From DASXRU01 sp033856235 (GTDB lineage: Bacteria; Acidobacteriota; Blastocatellia; Pyrinomonadales; Pyrinomonadaceae): DNA of 64,000 nt. The notes under the pieces were generated by a model. That model saw only the letters and a list, made by a program, of their open reading frames with translations. It was not told where the DNA came from and made no database searches. The translations under genes were made by a program, and so were the position numbers. Each line of letters starts with the position of its first letter. The first letter of the stretch is position 1. The stretch spans positions 1 to 64,000 of the forward strand of contig JAWVFI010000085.1 in assembly GCA_033856235.1 (NCBI GenBank), read 5' to 3'. This document shows, piece after piece, positions 15,245 to 23,224 of this stretch.

Positions 15245-16780
15245 CTAATCATTTTCCTTGGAGTTAAGCCTGGCCTTGAGCCTCGCAGTTTGCGCCGGCT
15301 CACTGGAAAGCGAGAGGGCTTTCTCCCAGGCGGCGCGCGCCCGGTTCACTTCTTTTCGTGCGTTGTAAACCTCACCGAGGTGTTCCTGAATGGTCGCGGA
15401 GTTGGCGTTGTTCTGCGCGGCCTTGGCCAGGTTTTCTTCAGCCTCTTTGAGTTGGCCCAACTTGAAATACACCCAACCCAGGCTGTCGAGGAAGGAGGCA
15501 TTAGTCGGTTCGGCTTTGACGGCCCGTTGAATCATCTCCAGCGCTTCTGGCAAACGGTCATTGCGCTCCGTCAGGAAGTAGCCAAGATTATTGAGCGCCG
15601 TCGGATTGTTTGGTTCCTTGGATAGAAGGCGACGCAGCGATTCTTCCGCGCCTTTCAGATCGCCCGCTTCTTCCTGCGCGGAGGCCAGCACCAGCAGCGC
15701 CGAGTTGACCATCCCTTGCTCCTTTGGCGGAGCTAATTCCAATGCTTTGCGCGCTGCCTCGACAGCTTCCTGAGCACGACCACCCTGTGAATAGGCGGAG
15801 GAAATCGCGAGATAGGAAGCAAAGTCCACTGGGGTTCCCTTAAGCTGGCTGCGCAAAAGCTTAACGGCCTCCTGCCAATTGCCGCGGCGACTTTCGATCT
15901 GGGCCAGCACCTGCGCGGCCAGAGTGTTTGCCGGATCGGCAGCGACGATACTTTTTAGGTCTGTGATGGTTGCAGCATCGCGACTGCCGTCTTCCTCGAA
16001 GGCTTTATTCAGCAACAGCAGGTAGTTTCGGTTCTGCGGCTCTGCAGCTACCGCCCGGCGAATCACCACCAGGGCTTCTGCCCAGCGTTCAGCGGCCAAA
16101 AGAGCAATTCCTAGTCGAGCGTTCGCCGCATCGGTCGTAAGGTCGCGGTTCGTGATGTATTGAAAAAATCGCGTGTCGCCTGATTGTGGTGCGGCGGCCC
16201 AGCGCGTCCATGCGTCCAACGCTTCGGCATTACGCTTGGTGGCGTCGTAGAATTCGCCAAGCAAGGCCCAGCCCTCGGCATTGTTCTTGTCGAGGCGCGC
16301 CACTTCCTTTAATTCGGTGATCGCCAGAGCGACAAACGAATCGTTCAGCGTCCCTTCGCGCAAACCGCTCTTGATTGTGTACAGCCGCGACAGTATCTGG
16401 TGGGCGCCGAAGTTGTCGGGCTGAATCTTGATGGCGCTGGCGCCTTCGGAAGCAGCAACGTCAAAGTCCTGCGGAGGATAGTAGAAAGCGATTTGGGCGA
16501 GGGCGGTATGGGCTTCGGCCAGAGTGGGATCAAGGCGCACGGCCTCTTGAAAGGCTTGGCGGGCCGTTACCACTTCGGGGTCAGTCCCACCTCTGAATTG
16601 GGCGAGCAAGCGCTGGCCAGCGAGAAGTTTCGCGTAAGCCCGCGCCCGCAATTGGGCGGCGGTCGCCGGCGTTTCCTGCGGCGTGGCATCCTGTGCCCTC
16701 ACCGTAATGGCGCAAGCCGGGATTGCTGCCAGGCCGCCAATCAACAGCAGGACCACCGCAATGCGACGTCTAAGATTCAA
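15245..16780 (-). CDS. Exported TPR protein
   Basis: A 511-residue protein with an N-terminal signal peptide (VVLLLIGGLAAIPACA, possibly a lipoprotein) and about ten TPR units over residues 60-500. The C-terminal units are close to consensus (ALNNLGYFLTERND, SLGWVYFKLGQLKEAEENL). Such proteins are periplasmic scaffolds for protein-protein contacts, and no enzyme domain is present. Its ATG overlaps the stop of the upstream membrane protein gene by four bases, so the two are translationally coupled. With the BamD-like gene further upstream it forms an envelope-directed cluster. Confidence 0.88.
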   Translation of the reverse strand: MNLRRRIAVVLLLIGGLAAIPACAITVRAQDATPQETPATAAQLRARAYAKLLAGQRLLAQFRGGTDPEVVTARQAFQEAVRLDPTLAEAHTALAQIAFYYPPQDFDVAASEGASAIKIQPDNFGAHQILSRLYTIKSGLREGTLNDSFVALAITELKEVARLDKNNAEGWALLGEFYDATKRNAEALDAWTRWAAAPQSGDTRFFQYITNRDLTTDAANARLGIALLAAERWAEALVVIRRAVAAEPQNRNYLLLLNKAFEEDGSRDAATITDLKSIVAADPANTLAAQVLAQIESRRGNWQEAVKLLRSQLKGTPVDFASYLAISSAYSQGGRAQEAVEAARKALELAPPKEQGMVNSALLVLASAQEEAGDLKGAEESLRRLLSKEPNNPTALNNLGYFLTERNDRLPEALEMIQRAVKAEPTNASFLDSLGWVYFKLGQLKEAEENLAKAAQNNANSATIQEHLGEVYNARKEVNRARAAWEKALSLSSEPAQTARLKARLNSKEND

Positions 16781-17301
16781 GCGGTTGATCCTCTCGGTGC
16801 GTCATCGTTTGCGTCACCTGAACTGTTGATTCCATGTAGGACACGCTCCCAGGAACTACGCGTGGGATAGCAGTAAAAGAGCACAATCAGCGCCACTCCA
16901 CCCGCCCTTAACATATTAAATTCATTCCCCGTGCGGATGGTGATGATGAACCCCATCAGGGCAATCGCTCCCGCCAGACAGGCCACCTGAATCGTGGTGC
17001 TTTCCAGCGTCTTCAGCAAACCGGAAGTGCCGCGCAGGGCCGCAATGTCCTGCAAGCGCATCGCGTTGAACCTGGTGCGGCGTAGGACAAAAGCGCCCAA
17101 CCCAAAAATCAGAATCGCTACCCAAAGCCCTTTTGCCAGCGTCGGATCGCCCACCCGGGCAATCGCGTTGATAGCCCGGAAAGCGATAGCGGTCAGCAGC
17201 AGCGTCATCACAAAGAAAGCCGCGACGACCATCACTGTTTGGCGATGACGGCGCCGCAGCTCAATCTGCTCAGGATCCGGAATCTGACCTTGGTTTGTCA
17301 C
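16777..17301 (-). CDS. Unknown four-TM membrane protein
   Basis: A 174-residue protein with four predicted TM helices, near residues 23-45, 58-74, 106-124 and 130-146. The N-terminus is short and charged (EQIELRRRHRQ) and the tail is hydrophilic. I do not recognise a family or catalytic motif. It lies two bases after the BamD-like gene and overlaps the TPR gene by four bases, so the three look like one operon. A role in the envelope is inferred from this context only. Confidence 0.8.
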   Translation of the reverse strand: MTNQGQIPDPEQIELRRRHRQTVMVVAAFFVMTLLLTAIAFRAINAIARVGDPTLAKGLWVAILIFGLGAFVLRRTRFNAMRLQDIAALRGTSGLLKTLESTTIQVACLAGAIALMGFIITIRTGNEFNMLRAGGVALIVLFYCYPTRSSWERVLHGINSSGDANDDAPRGSTA

Positions 17302-17303
17302 AT

Positions 17304-18878
17304 CTACGGCTTCGGTGTTGCGACCGGTGTCGCGGTTGAGCCGGGTTTGGTTGAATCAACCGGCGCCGTGGTCCGTGGTCGGACCGTCCCCGGCTGATTG
17401 TTCACGGGCGCCGGCGGCAAACTCCTGGCCGGGGCCGTACGCTGCACCGGAGCAACCGGAGTTTCATTGGACGGAAGCTGGCCATTGTTGGCAATGGCCT
17501 TATCAATAAGATCGGTTCCCTTCTCGTCCCTACTAATCAGAATGCCGTCCTTATTGACGGTCACGCCGGCGCTGCCGGTGACTTGCTGCAGTAGATTCTG
17601 CGTAAAGCTTAGCGTCGGACACGCGGGCAAATTCTTCTTGATCGGATCCGGATCGGGGATCGGCGCGCCGATAATGTTCAGTTGCTCCCGGGCTCTGTCG
17701 GCAAACTCGCTGTTGGGATAATCGCGCAGCAACTGCTGAAAATACTTCGCCGCCTCATCCGGTTCTTCCTCGTCCTGGTAGGTGACGCCGTAACGGAAAA
17801 TCACCTCGTCCATCAGACAGAAGAATGGATACTTTTCGATGATTTCGCCTAAACGCGATTGCGCGCCCTTCAACCCGCCTTTGTTATTGAGATAGCGCGC
17901 ATCGTAATAAAACCGGGCCACCTGGAGATGATGCAGCGCCAGGTTTTCCTGCGACTCACGCAGGCGCTCCTCCACGGCCCGGCGCAACGAAGTATTGGGG
18001 AACTGCTGCAGCAGGGCCTTCAAGCGCTGCTCGGCCTTTCGGGCGTGCGAGATGTCGCGGTCCGAGAGCCCCATCTGCCTCATCTCCGACTCTGCCACTT
18101 TCAGCATCGCGTCGTCGGCCAGCGGATCCGTGGGGAAGAACGTCAGCCAATCCTGATAATGTTGCGCGGCCTGAATCAAAGAACTCGTCGTGCCTTCGAG
18201 ATAAAACGAATCTGCGATAGCCAGTTTGGCGAGCGGTAAATACTGAGAGTCCGGATAGGTGTTGATGATCGTGGTGAACAGCAAGCGCCCGGTTTCATGG
18301 CTTCCTTTGCGGACGAGTTGGGCCGCCTCTTCAAACAAAACCCGGTCCCGACCCGGGGCCACTGTGCCGGTAAGCTCCGCGTACTTATCCTCGCTGCCAC
18401 CGCCGAGCAGGCCGAAGAGCCGGCCTTTCTTTTTCTTTGGTGCATGTGCTGATGAAGAAGTGGCGGCGCTCGCCGTGCGGGCGCTCGCCGTCTGCTGCAA
18501 GGCCCCTTCCACTCGCCCCCCCAACTCTTTCACGGAGATTTCCAATCCAGCCAGGCGGCTGACGTCATACTTATCGGACCGGTCCTGCTTGCCGCGCAGG
18601 TCAGTTACCTCCGACAAAATGGATCCGACTTCCTTGTCCAGCCCGCGCAAACGTTCGCGCGGATCGTCGGCGGACGCTTTGGTCTTTTTCTCGCCTGTGT
18701 CTCGCGCATTCATTGACGCGACAGCGTTGTCCAGAGACCGGCGCATGCTTTCCAATTTTGAACGCATGATATCCAGCCGCTGGGTCGGGGACGAATCGCT
18801 CTGAGCCAGAGCGAGACTGGAGGCAAAAGCCGCCAGGACAAGGACCGACGCCAATGAAACAAAAACGCGAAACTTCAT
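17304..18878 (-). CDS. BamD/YbgF-like exported TPR protein with N-terminal coiled coil
   Basis: A 524-residue exported protein with a cleavable signal (ASVLVLAAFASSLALAQ). A coiled coil covers about 30-125 and a basic linker (KKKKGR) follows. TPR-like repeats over about 175-410 resemble BamD/YbgF: INTYPDSQYLPLAKLAIAD, FFPTDPLADDAML, FPNTSLRRAVEERL, DYPNSEFADRAREQL. The C-terminal ~90 residues are Pro/Thr-rich. BamD proteins assemble outer-membrane beta-barrels, while YbgF/CpoB proteins couple to Tol and peptidoglycan synthesis and have such coiled coils. The mix here leaves the exact role open. The ATG has GGAGG seven bases upstream. It starts a three-gene cluster. Confidence 0.85.
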   Translation of the reverse strand: MKFRVFVSLASVLVLAAFASSLALAQSDSSPTQRLDIMRSKLESMRRSLDNAVASMNARDTGEKKTKASADDPRERLRGLDKEVGSILSEVTDLRGKQDRSDKYDVSRLAGLEISVKELGGRVEGALQQTASARTASAATSSSAHAPKKKKGRLFGLLGGGSEDKYAELTGTVAPGRDRVLFEEAAQLVRKGSHETGRLLFTTIINTYPDSQYLPLAKLAIADSFYLEGTTSSLIQAAQHYQDWLTFFPTDPLADDAMLKVAESEMRQMGLSDRDISHARKAEQRLKALLQQFPNTSLRRAVEERLRESQENLALHHLQVARFYYDARYLNNKGGLKGAQSRLGEIIEKYPFFCLMDEVIFRYGVTYQDEEEPDEAAKYFQQLLRDYPNSEFADRAREQLNIIGAPIPDPDPIKKNLPACPTLSFTQNLLQQVTGSAGVTVNKDGILISRDEKGTDLIDKAIANNGQLPSNETPVAPVQRTAPARSLPPAPVNNQPGTVRPRTTAPVDSTKPGSTATPVATPKP

Positions 18879-18940
18879 TATTAATCCTCCAAAAGCCGGG
18901 GAACGGTAATTCTGCTGGCAGCTTAATCTCTATTGGTTAT

Positions 18941-19603
18941 CTAGACCCACTGAATGGTTGCTTCGCGAAGTTCGCGAACCGCAGTTGCGGCATCGGGGGC
19001 GCCGAAAACTCCGGTTCCGGAAACGATGATTTCCGCCCCGGCCGCCGCTACTTCCCCAATATTCGCCAAATCAATGCCGCCATCTACTTCGATGCGCGTA
19101 TTCAACCTGCGTTCGCCAATCATTGAGCGCAAACGCCGCAGCTTGTCCAGAGAAGTGGGAATAAAGTTTTGCCCGCCAAACCCAGGATTTACCGACATTA
19201 CCAGAACGTAGTCAGCGAAACTAATTGCGTCTTCCAGTGCTCCGAGGGGTGTCGCCGGATTTATTGCAATCCCCGCCTGCGAGCCGGCTTCCCTGATCGC
19301 GGTCAGCGTGCGGTGCAAATGGGCGTCAGCTTCGACGTGCACGGAGACCATCTGGGCGCCCGCCTTTACAAACTGTTCGGCGTACCGTCCGGGTTCGTCG
19401 ATCATCAGATGCGCATCGATCGTGAGCCCGGTAGCCTTTGCGACTGCTTTGACTACCGGCAACCCCACCGTGATATTCGGCACGAAGTGGCCATCCATAA
19501 CATCGACGTGAATTATCGTGGCGCCGCCGCGCTCGACGGCTTCGATCTCGCTACCCAGACGCGAGAAATCAGCGGAAAGAATTGAAGGGGCGATTTCTAC
19601 CAT
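18941..19603 (-). CDS. rpe: Ribulose-phosphate 3-epimerase
   Basis: A 220-residue TIM-barrel metalloenzyme that interconverts ribulose 5-phosphate and xylulose 5-phosphate in the pentose phosphate pathway. The start MVEIAPSILSADFSRLG is diagnostic, as are HVDVMDGHFVPNIT, the second metal site DAHLMIDEP, VMSVNPGFGGQ and EVDGGI. The length is standard. It follows the PASTA-protein gene by six bases, an arrangement (rsmB, PASTA protein, rpe) that I associate with Acidobacteria and that suggests a shared transcript. Confidence 0.98.
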   Translation of the reverse strand: MVEIAPSILSADFSRLGSEIEAVERGGATIIHVDVMDGHFVPNITVGLPVVKAVAKATGLTIDAHLMIDEPGRYAEQFVKAGAQMVSVHVEADAHLHRTLTAIREAGSQAGIAINPATPLGALEDAISFADYVLVMSVNPGFGGQNFIPTSLDKLRRLRSMIGERRLNTRIEVDGGIDLANIGEVAAAGAEIIVSGTGVFGAPDAATAVRELREATIQWV

Positions 19604-19609
19604 TCAGAT

Positions 19610-20368
19610 CTACGGCGTGGGCCGGGCAACTGGCGACGGCCGGGTGACTGCCGGCCGGTGGATATTCAACTCTCCCGGCCGGTTCACATTCGCTCTGCCA
19701 TTAGCATTATTTGAATTCGGCGATCCAGAGTTGCCATTGGCATTTGGCCTGGCATTTACATTCCGATTGGCATTCGCGTTGCGATTTGCATTCACATTGG
19801 CCCGATTGCTGTTTGTATTGCCGTTGGCGTTAGCGTTCGCATTCGCGTTCTTGTTGGTATTCTTCGGGCGCTTAGGCTTGTTCTCGTTCAGGTTGTCATT
19901 CGCTGGCTGATTACTGTTCTGGCTAGCGTTGGTGTTTTCGGGCTTCGTTTCCGGCTCCGCCGAGGTCGTGGTTTCACCCTCTTTAGCGGCGCGACTCACA
20001 TCCACGGCAACCGTCTGCCCGGCCTTAACCATTTCGCCGGCGCCGGGAAGTTGCAGCACCACGGTGTCGGGTTTCGAAGTCCCGGTTGGCCGGGTGGCCC
20101 GGACGCGAAAGTTCAGGCCGGCTTCGCTGATCGTCGATTCCGCGTTTGCGCGGTCCTTGCCCATCACATCCGGGACTTTGACTTCGGGACTTCGCAGGGA
20201 AAGATAAACGGTGCCGAACAATCCGATTAAAAAGAGGACGGCAATGCCGATCAGAATCGCTCCGTGTCCCGCCACCGATGCCGCGCGTTCTTTAAGTAAC
20301 AAAACTGTTTCGCGCCTCTCTTCCGGCTTCCCGTGGGTACCCTTTGACCAAGCCGTGAAGTCTAGCAT
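19610..20368 (-). CDS. Membrane PASTA-domain protein with Asn-rich repeat tail
   Basis: About 252 residues from the ATG at 20368 (a TTG at 20395 is an alternative; neither has a clear ribosome binding site). A cytosolic segment of about 35 residues precedes one TM helix (about 38-58). A single PASTA domain follows at about 60-130 (KVPDVMGKDRANAESTI, PGAGEMVKAGQTVAVDVS). The rest is a low-complexity Asn/Ala/Arg tail of NANAN- and NRNAN-type repeats ending in Pro/Arg. PASTA domains bind muropeptides or septal peptidoglycan in kinases and PBPs. Here there is no kinase or transpeptidase domain, so it may be a stand-alone wall sensor or anchor. Confidence 0.85.
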   Translation of the reverse strand: MLDFTAWSKGTHGKPEERRETVLLLKERAASVAGHGAILIGIAVLFLIGLFGTVYLSLRSPEVKVPDVMGKDRANAESTISEAGLNFRVRATRPTGTSKPDTVVLQLPGAGEMVKAGQTVAVDVSRAAKEGETTTSAEPETKPENTNASQNSNQPANDNLNENKPKRPKNTNKNANANANANGNTNSNRANVNANRNANANRNVNARPNANGNSGSPNSNNANGRANVNRPGELNIHRPAVTRPSPVARPTP

Positions 20369-20434
20369 CCGCCGACGACGAGCAGCAAGCAACAAGCCGA
20401 AGGGTAGTGCTCCGTTAGTGTGTTGCTGGGAAAA

Positions 20435-20824
20435 TCAAAAGATCGGAGGTTGCGGAGGAGTGGTTAGGTTCTGATTTTGTTTTGATAAGCCACGCACGGC
20501 ACGTAGGGTGCAATAGGTGAGCATCGAGAAGAAAGTAATATCCGCTAGGATTGCTAGCACAAGGGTAAGAGCAACTGCTCGGTTCTCACTTAAACAAAGT
20601 GGTTGTACCAGTAAGGGAAATGGCCAGTAAAAGGCCCAAATGACATATTTGCCGAAAGTGCCAGGCGCAAGTGCCCTTAGAAATAAGACGAAGATGACAA
20701 AGAGGACCATCATCAGGACGCCTATACTTCCGGAAGCAAAGAAGAGTTTCTTACGGGTCACTTGTGTTTGGATAACGCTATTAAGACCTGGTAAAGGCGG
20801 CCATGAAGAACCCATCGACATCAT
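20435..20824 (-). CDS. Small three-TM membrane protein overlapping rsmB
   Basis: The product is up to 129 residues, with TM helices near 27-50, 60-77 and 85-110 and a polar Pro/Gln-rich C-terminus. The frame overlaps the last 44 bases of rsmB. The start could be either of two adjacent ATGs at 20824 or a third nine bases downstream, and none has a strong ribosome binding site. The hydrophobic pattern is convincing, but I do not recognise a family. Co-expression with rsmB is likely if it is real. Confidence 0.55.
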   Translation of the reverse strand: MMSMGSSWPPLPGLNSVIQTQVTRKKLFFASGSIGVLMMVLFVIFVLFLRALAPGTFGKYVIWAFYWPFPLLVQPLCLSENRAVALTLVLAILADITFFSMLTYCTLRAVRGLSKQNQNLTTPPQPPIF

Positions 20825-22169
20825 CCCGCTGGGGCCAGGTGCGAATCGCTCCTGTTGCCGTCAACAAACCTGGTGCTGTCCCATCCGGTTTTTGCCAAGC
20901 CGGCTCAACTGGCGCAAATTCAGGATGTTCAGTGCGAAAGACCTGGACCACCTGTTCATTCTCCTCAGGTTCAACTGAGCAAGTGGAATAGATCAAGCGA
21001 CCTCCGCGGCGAACTAGTTCGGCTGCGTTCCTCAAGATCAATCTCTGGGTGGCTGCCAGCTCCTGGATGTCGCTTTCGGTGATGCGCCAGCGAATTTCGG
21101 GGTTGTGACGGAGCGTCCCGGTTCCAGTACACGGTGCGTCAACCAGTACCCTATCAAACGAGCCGGCGGCGAAAGGCAGCCCGCGGGCGGCATCATGAGC
21201 CACAAGCTGAACGTCGCCAGCCCCCTGCAAGACTGCAAGCCGGCGCAGAGTTTTCAAGCGGTGTTCGTGCAAGTCAGCGGCGACTATCATCGTTCGCGGG
21301 TCCAACGCCGCGAGATGCAGAGCCTTGCTGCCCGGCGCAGCGCACACATCAAGGACTCGCTCTCCTGACTTCGCTTCCAGCAAACTGCCTACGAGCTGCG
21401 ACGCTTCGTCCTGCAAATAAATCGCCCCGCGATGGGATAAAGTTTGGAGCACATCGCTCCCTCCCTTTACCCGCCAGGCGTCGGCAACCAGCCGTGATGG
21501 CTCAAGCACAGCGCCCGTAGCGCGTATCTCATCCAGGATTCGCTTCGGCTCTTCGGCGCGCCGTGTAAAACGAAAAGCAACCGGCGCCGCCTCGTTGTTC
21601 GCGCGCGCAAAGGACTCAGCCTCAGTCCCATAGCAGCGCACCCAACGTTCAATTAACCAGGCGGGATGCGAAGTCTCGACCGCGATGCGGGCAATTGGAT
21701 CGCCTTCGTTTGCCGCCGGATCGTATTCAACTTCCCGCGTAGCCCGTCTCAGCACAGCATTGACAAAGCTGGCTGCGGAACGAAGTCGGGCCAGATAAAC
21801 GAGATTGACTGACTCGTTTACCGCCGCCGGCGCCGGTATGCGGGACAGGAAACGAATCTGATACAGGCCCAGACGCAGCGCCAGGCGCACCGCGACATCC
21901 ACACTTTCAATGGCGCGACCGGCGAAATGCTCGCTCACACGATCGAGCCACAACTGCCGCCGCAAGACTCCCAACACCAACTCATTCGTCAGTGCCCGAT
22001 CATCCTGGCGCATTTCCTGATCGAGTGTAGCAAGCAACGCGGACGCATACGCGCCTTCAGTTTCAACCCGGCGCAGGATCTCGAACGCAGCGCGGCGCGC
22101 CGGAGAAACGGTTTTACTTCCCTTGCTGCCGGCGCGCCCTCGATTCACGGCGGGTGGCGTTGCTTTCAT
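20781..22169 (-). CDS. rsmB: 16S rRNA m5C967 methyltransferase
   Basis: A 462-residue SAM-dependent enzyme that methylates C967 of 16S rRNA. The N-terminal NusB-like RNA-binding domain covers about 22-150 (ARRAAFEILRRVETEGAYA). The Rossmann domain carries VLDVCAAPGSKALHLA, the catalytic motif VDAPCTGTGTLRHNPEIRWR and YSTCSVEPEENE with the second cysteine. Its ATG overlaps the fmt stop by four bases, the usual fmt-rsmB coupling. Confidence 0.97.
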   Translation of the reverse strand: MKATPPAVNRGRAGSKGSKTVSPARRAAFEILRRVETEGAYASALLATLDQEMRQDDRALTNELVLGVLRRQLWLDRVSEHFAGRAIESVDVAVRLALRLGLYQIRFLSRIPAPAAVNESVNLVYLARLRSAASFVNAVLRRATREVEYDPAANEGDPIARIAVETSHPAWLIERWVRCYGTEAESFARANNEAAPVAFRFTRRAEEPKRILDEIRATGAVLEPSRLVADAWRVKGGSDVLQTLSHRGAIYLQDEASQLVGSLLEAKSGERVLDVCAAPGSKALHLAALDPRTMIVAADLHEHRLKTLRRLAVLQGAGDVQLVAHDAARGLPFAAGSFDRVLVDAPCTGTGTLRHNPEIRWRITESDIQELAATQRLILRNAAELVRRGGRLIYSTCSVEPEENEQVVQVFRTEHPEFAPVEPAWQKPDGTAPGLLTATGAIRTWPQRDDVDGFFMAAFTRS

Positions 22170-23104
22170 TGCGTTTCCTGTAGCCGCCGGCCCGCTTCCA
22201 TACGAGCGCCGTTGAGATACTCGCGCGCGTTGATGCGCCTGCCGCCCTCAGTTTGCACCTCCAACAGACTAAGCGCGGTATCAGCGCCGCACTTCACGAT
22301 CAAATCGTCACCGTGTGCGGCAATGATGGTGCCCGGGGGATGTTCATTGGCTTCGATGATTTTTGGAAAAGCACGCCAGACAATCAAGCGGCGAGAGTTA
22401 TAGAAACTATACGCGTTCGGCCAGGGTTGAAAGCCCCTCACCCGCCGCTCGATGGCGAAAGCATCCATGAACCAATCAATCAGGCCATCCTGCCTTTTTA
22501 GAATTGGAGCAAACGTCGCGTCGTCATGACTTTGGGGCTGAGGCGTAAGGGAACCGAATTGGCCAAGGGTTTGGGACAGCAACTCGGCCCCCACACTGGC
22601 CAAACGATCCATGAGTTGAGCCGCCGTCTCTTCTGAATGGACCGGCGTTTCGCTTTGCAAAAGTATCGGGCCGGAATCGAGTTCCTCCTCCACCACCATT
22701 GTCGTGACGCCAGTTTTCTCTTCACCGTTGATGATGGCCCAGTTCACCGGGGCGGCGCCGCGGTATTTCGGCAGCAGCGAGAAATGAACGTTCACACAAC
22801 CATGCCGGGGTGCGCTCAGGAATTCAGCCGGCAAGATGCGCCCGTAGGCCACCACGACCGCGACATCCGCCTGGTGGGAGGCAAACAGAGCTTTTGTGTC
22901 CGCCACCTTAATCTTTGAGGGTTGATGGACCGTGAGTCCCTGCGAAACGGCAAATTCTTTTACAGGCGACAGGGACATCTTGTGTCCGCGGCCGGAAGAT
23001 TTGTCAGGCTGGGTCCAGACAGCAATCACCTCGTGGCCGTCGTTGAGGCACTGGCGCAACGAAGGGACAGCGGATTCCGGCGTGCCCATGAAAACAATGC
23101 GCAT
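22166..23104 (-). CDS. fmt: Methionyl-tRNA formyltransferase
   Basis: A 312-residue cytoplasmic enzyme that formylates initiator Met-tRNA using 10-formyl-THF. The N-terminal hydrolase-like domain holds RIVFMGTPE and the catalytic region VNVHFSLLPKYRGAAPVNWAI with Asn and His. GEEKTGVTTM and EELDSGPI lie beyond it. The C-terminal tRNA-binding domain covers about 205-312 (IERRVRGFQPWPNAYS). It works with def, which lies 1.8 kb upstream but is separated by pruA and a hairpin, so the usual def-fmt pair is interrupted here. Confidence 0.98.
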   Translation of the reverse strand: MRIVFMGTPESAVPSLRQCLNDGHEVIAVWTQPDKSSGRGHKMSLSPVKEFAVSQGLTVHQPSKIKVADTKALFASHQADVAVVVAYGRILPAEFLSAPRHGCVNVHFSLLPKYRGAAPVNWAIINGEEKTGVTTMVVEEELDSGPILLQSETPVHSEETAAQLMDRLASVGAELLSQTLGQFGSLTPQPQSHDDATFAPILKRQDGLIDWFMDAFAIERRVRGFQPWPNAYSFYNSRRLIVWRAFPKIIEANEHPPGTIIAAHGDDLIVKCGADTALSLLEVQTEGGRRINAREYLNGARMEAGRRLQETQ

Positions 23105-23150
23105 AGTTCAGGTCAGGCTTGCCTTACCGGGGTTGGACTAAAATGAAAGG

Positions 23151-23180
23151 AGGCTACGCCTCTGGAAGAAGGCGTAGCCT
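23151..23180 (-). terminator. Probable intrinsic terminator after pruA
   Basis: A perfect 10-bp stem (aggctacgcc / ggcgtagcct) with a 10-base loop lies 45 bases after the pruA stop and 46 bases before fmt. On the minus strand it is followed by the pyrimidine-rich cctttcatttta, a weak T-run. Confidence 0.6.
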
Positions 23181-23224
23181 GTCCAAAAATTACGGGCGGC
23201 TGGGCCGTTATCCGCTTCACCAGA

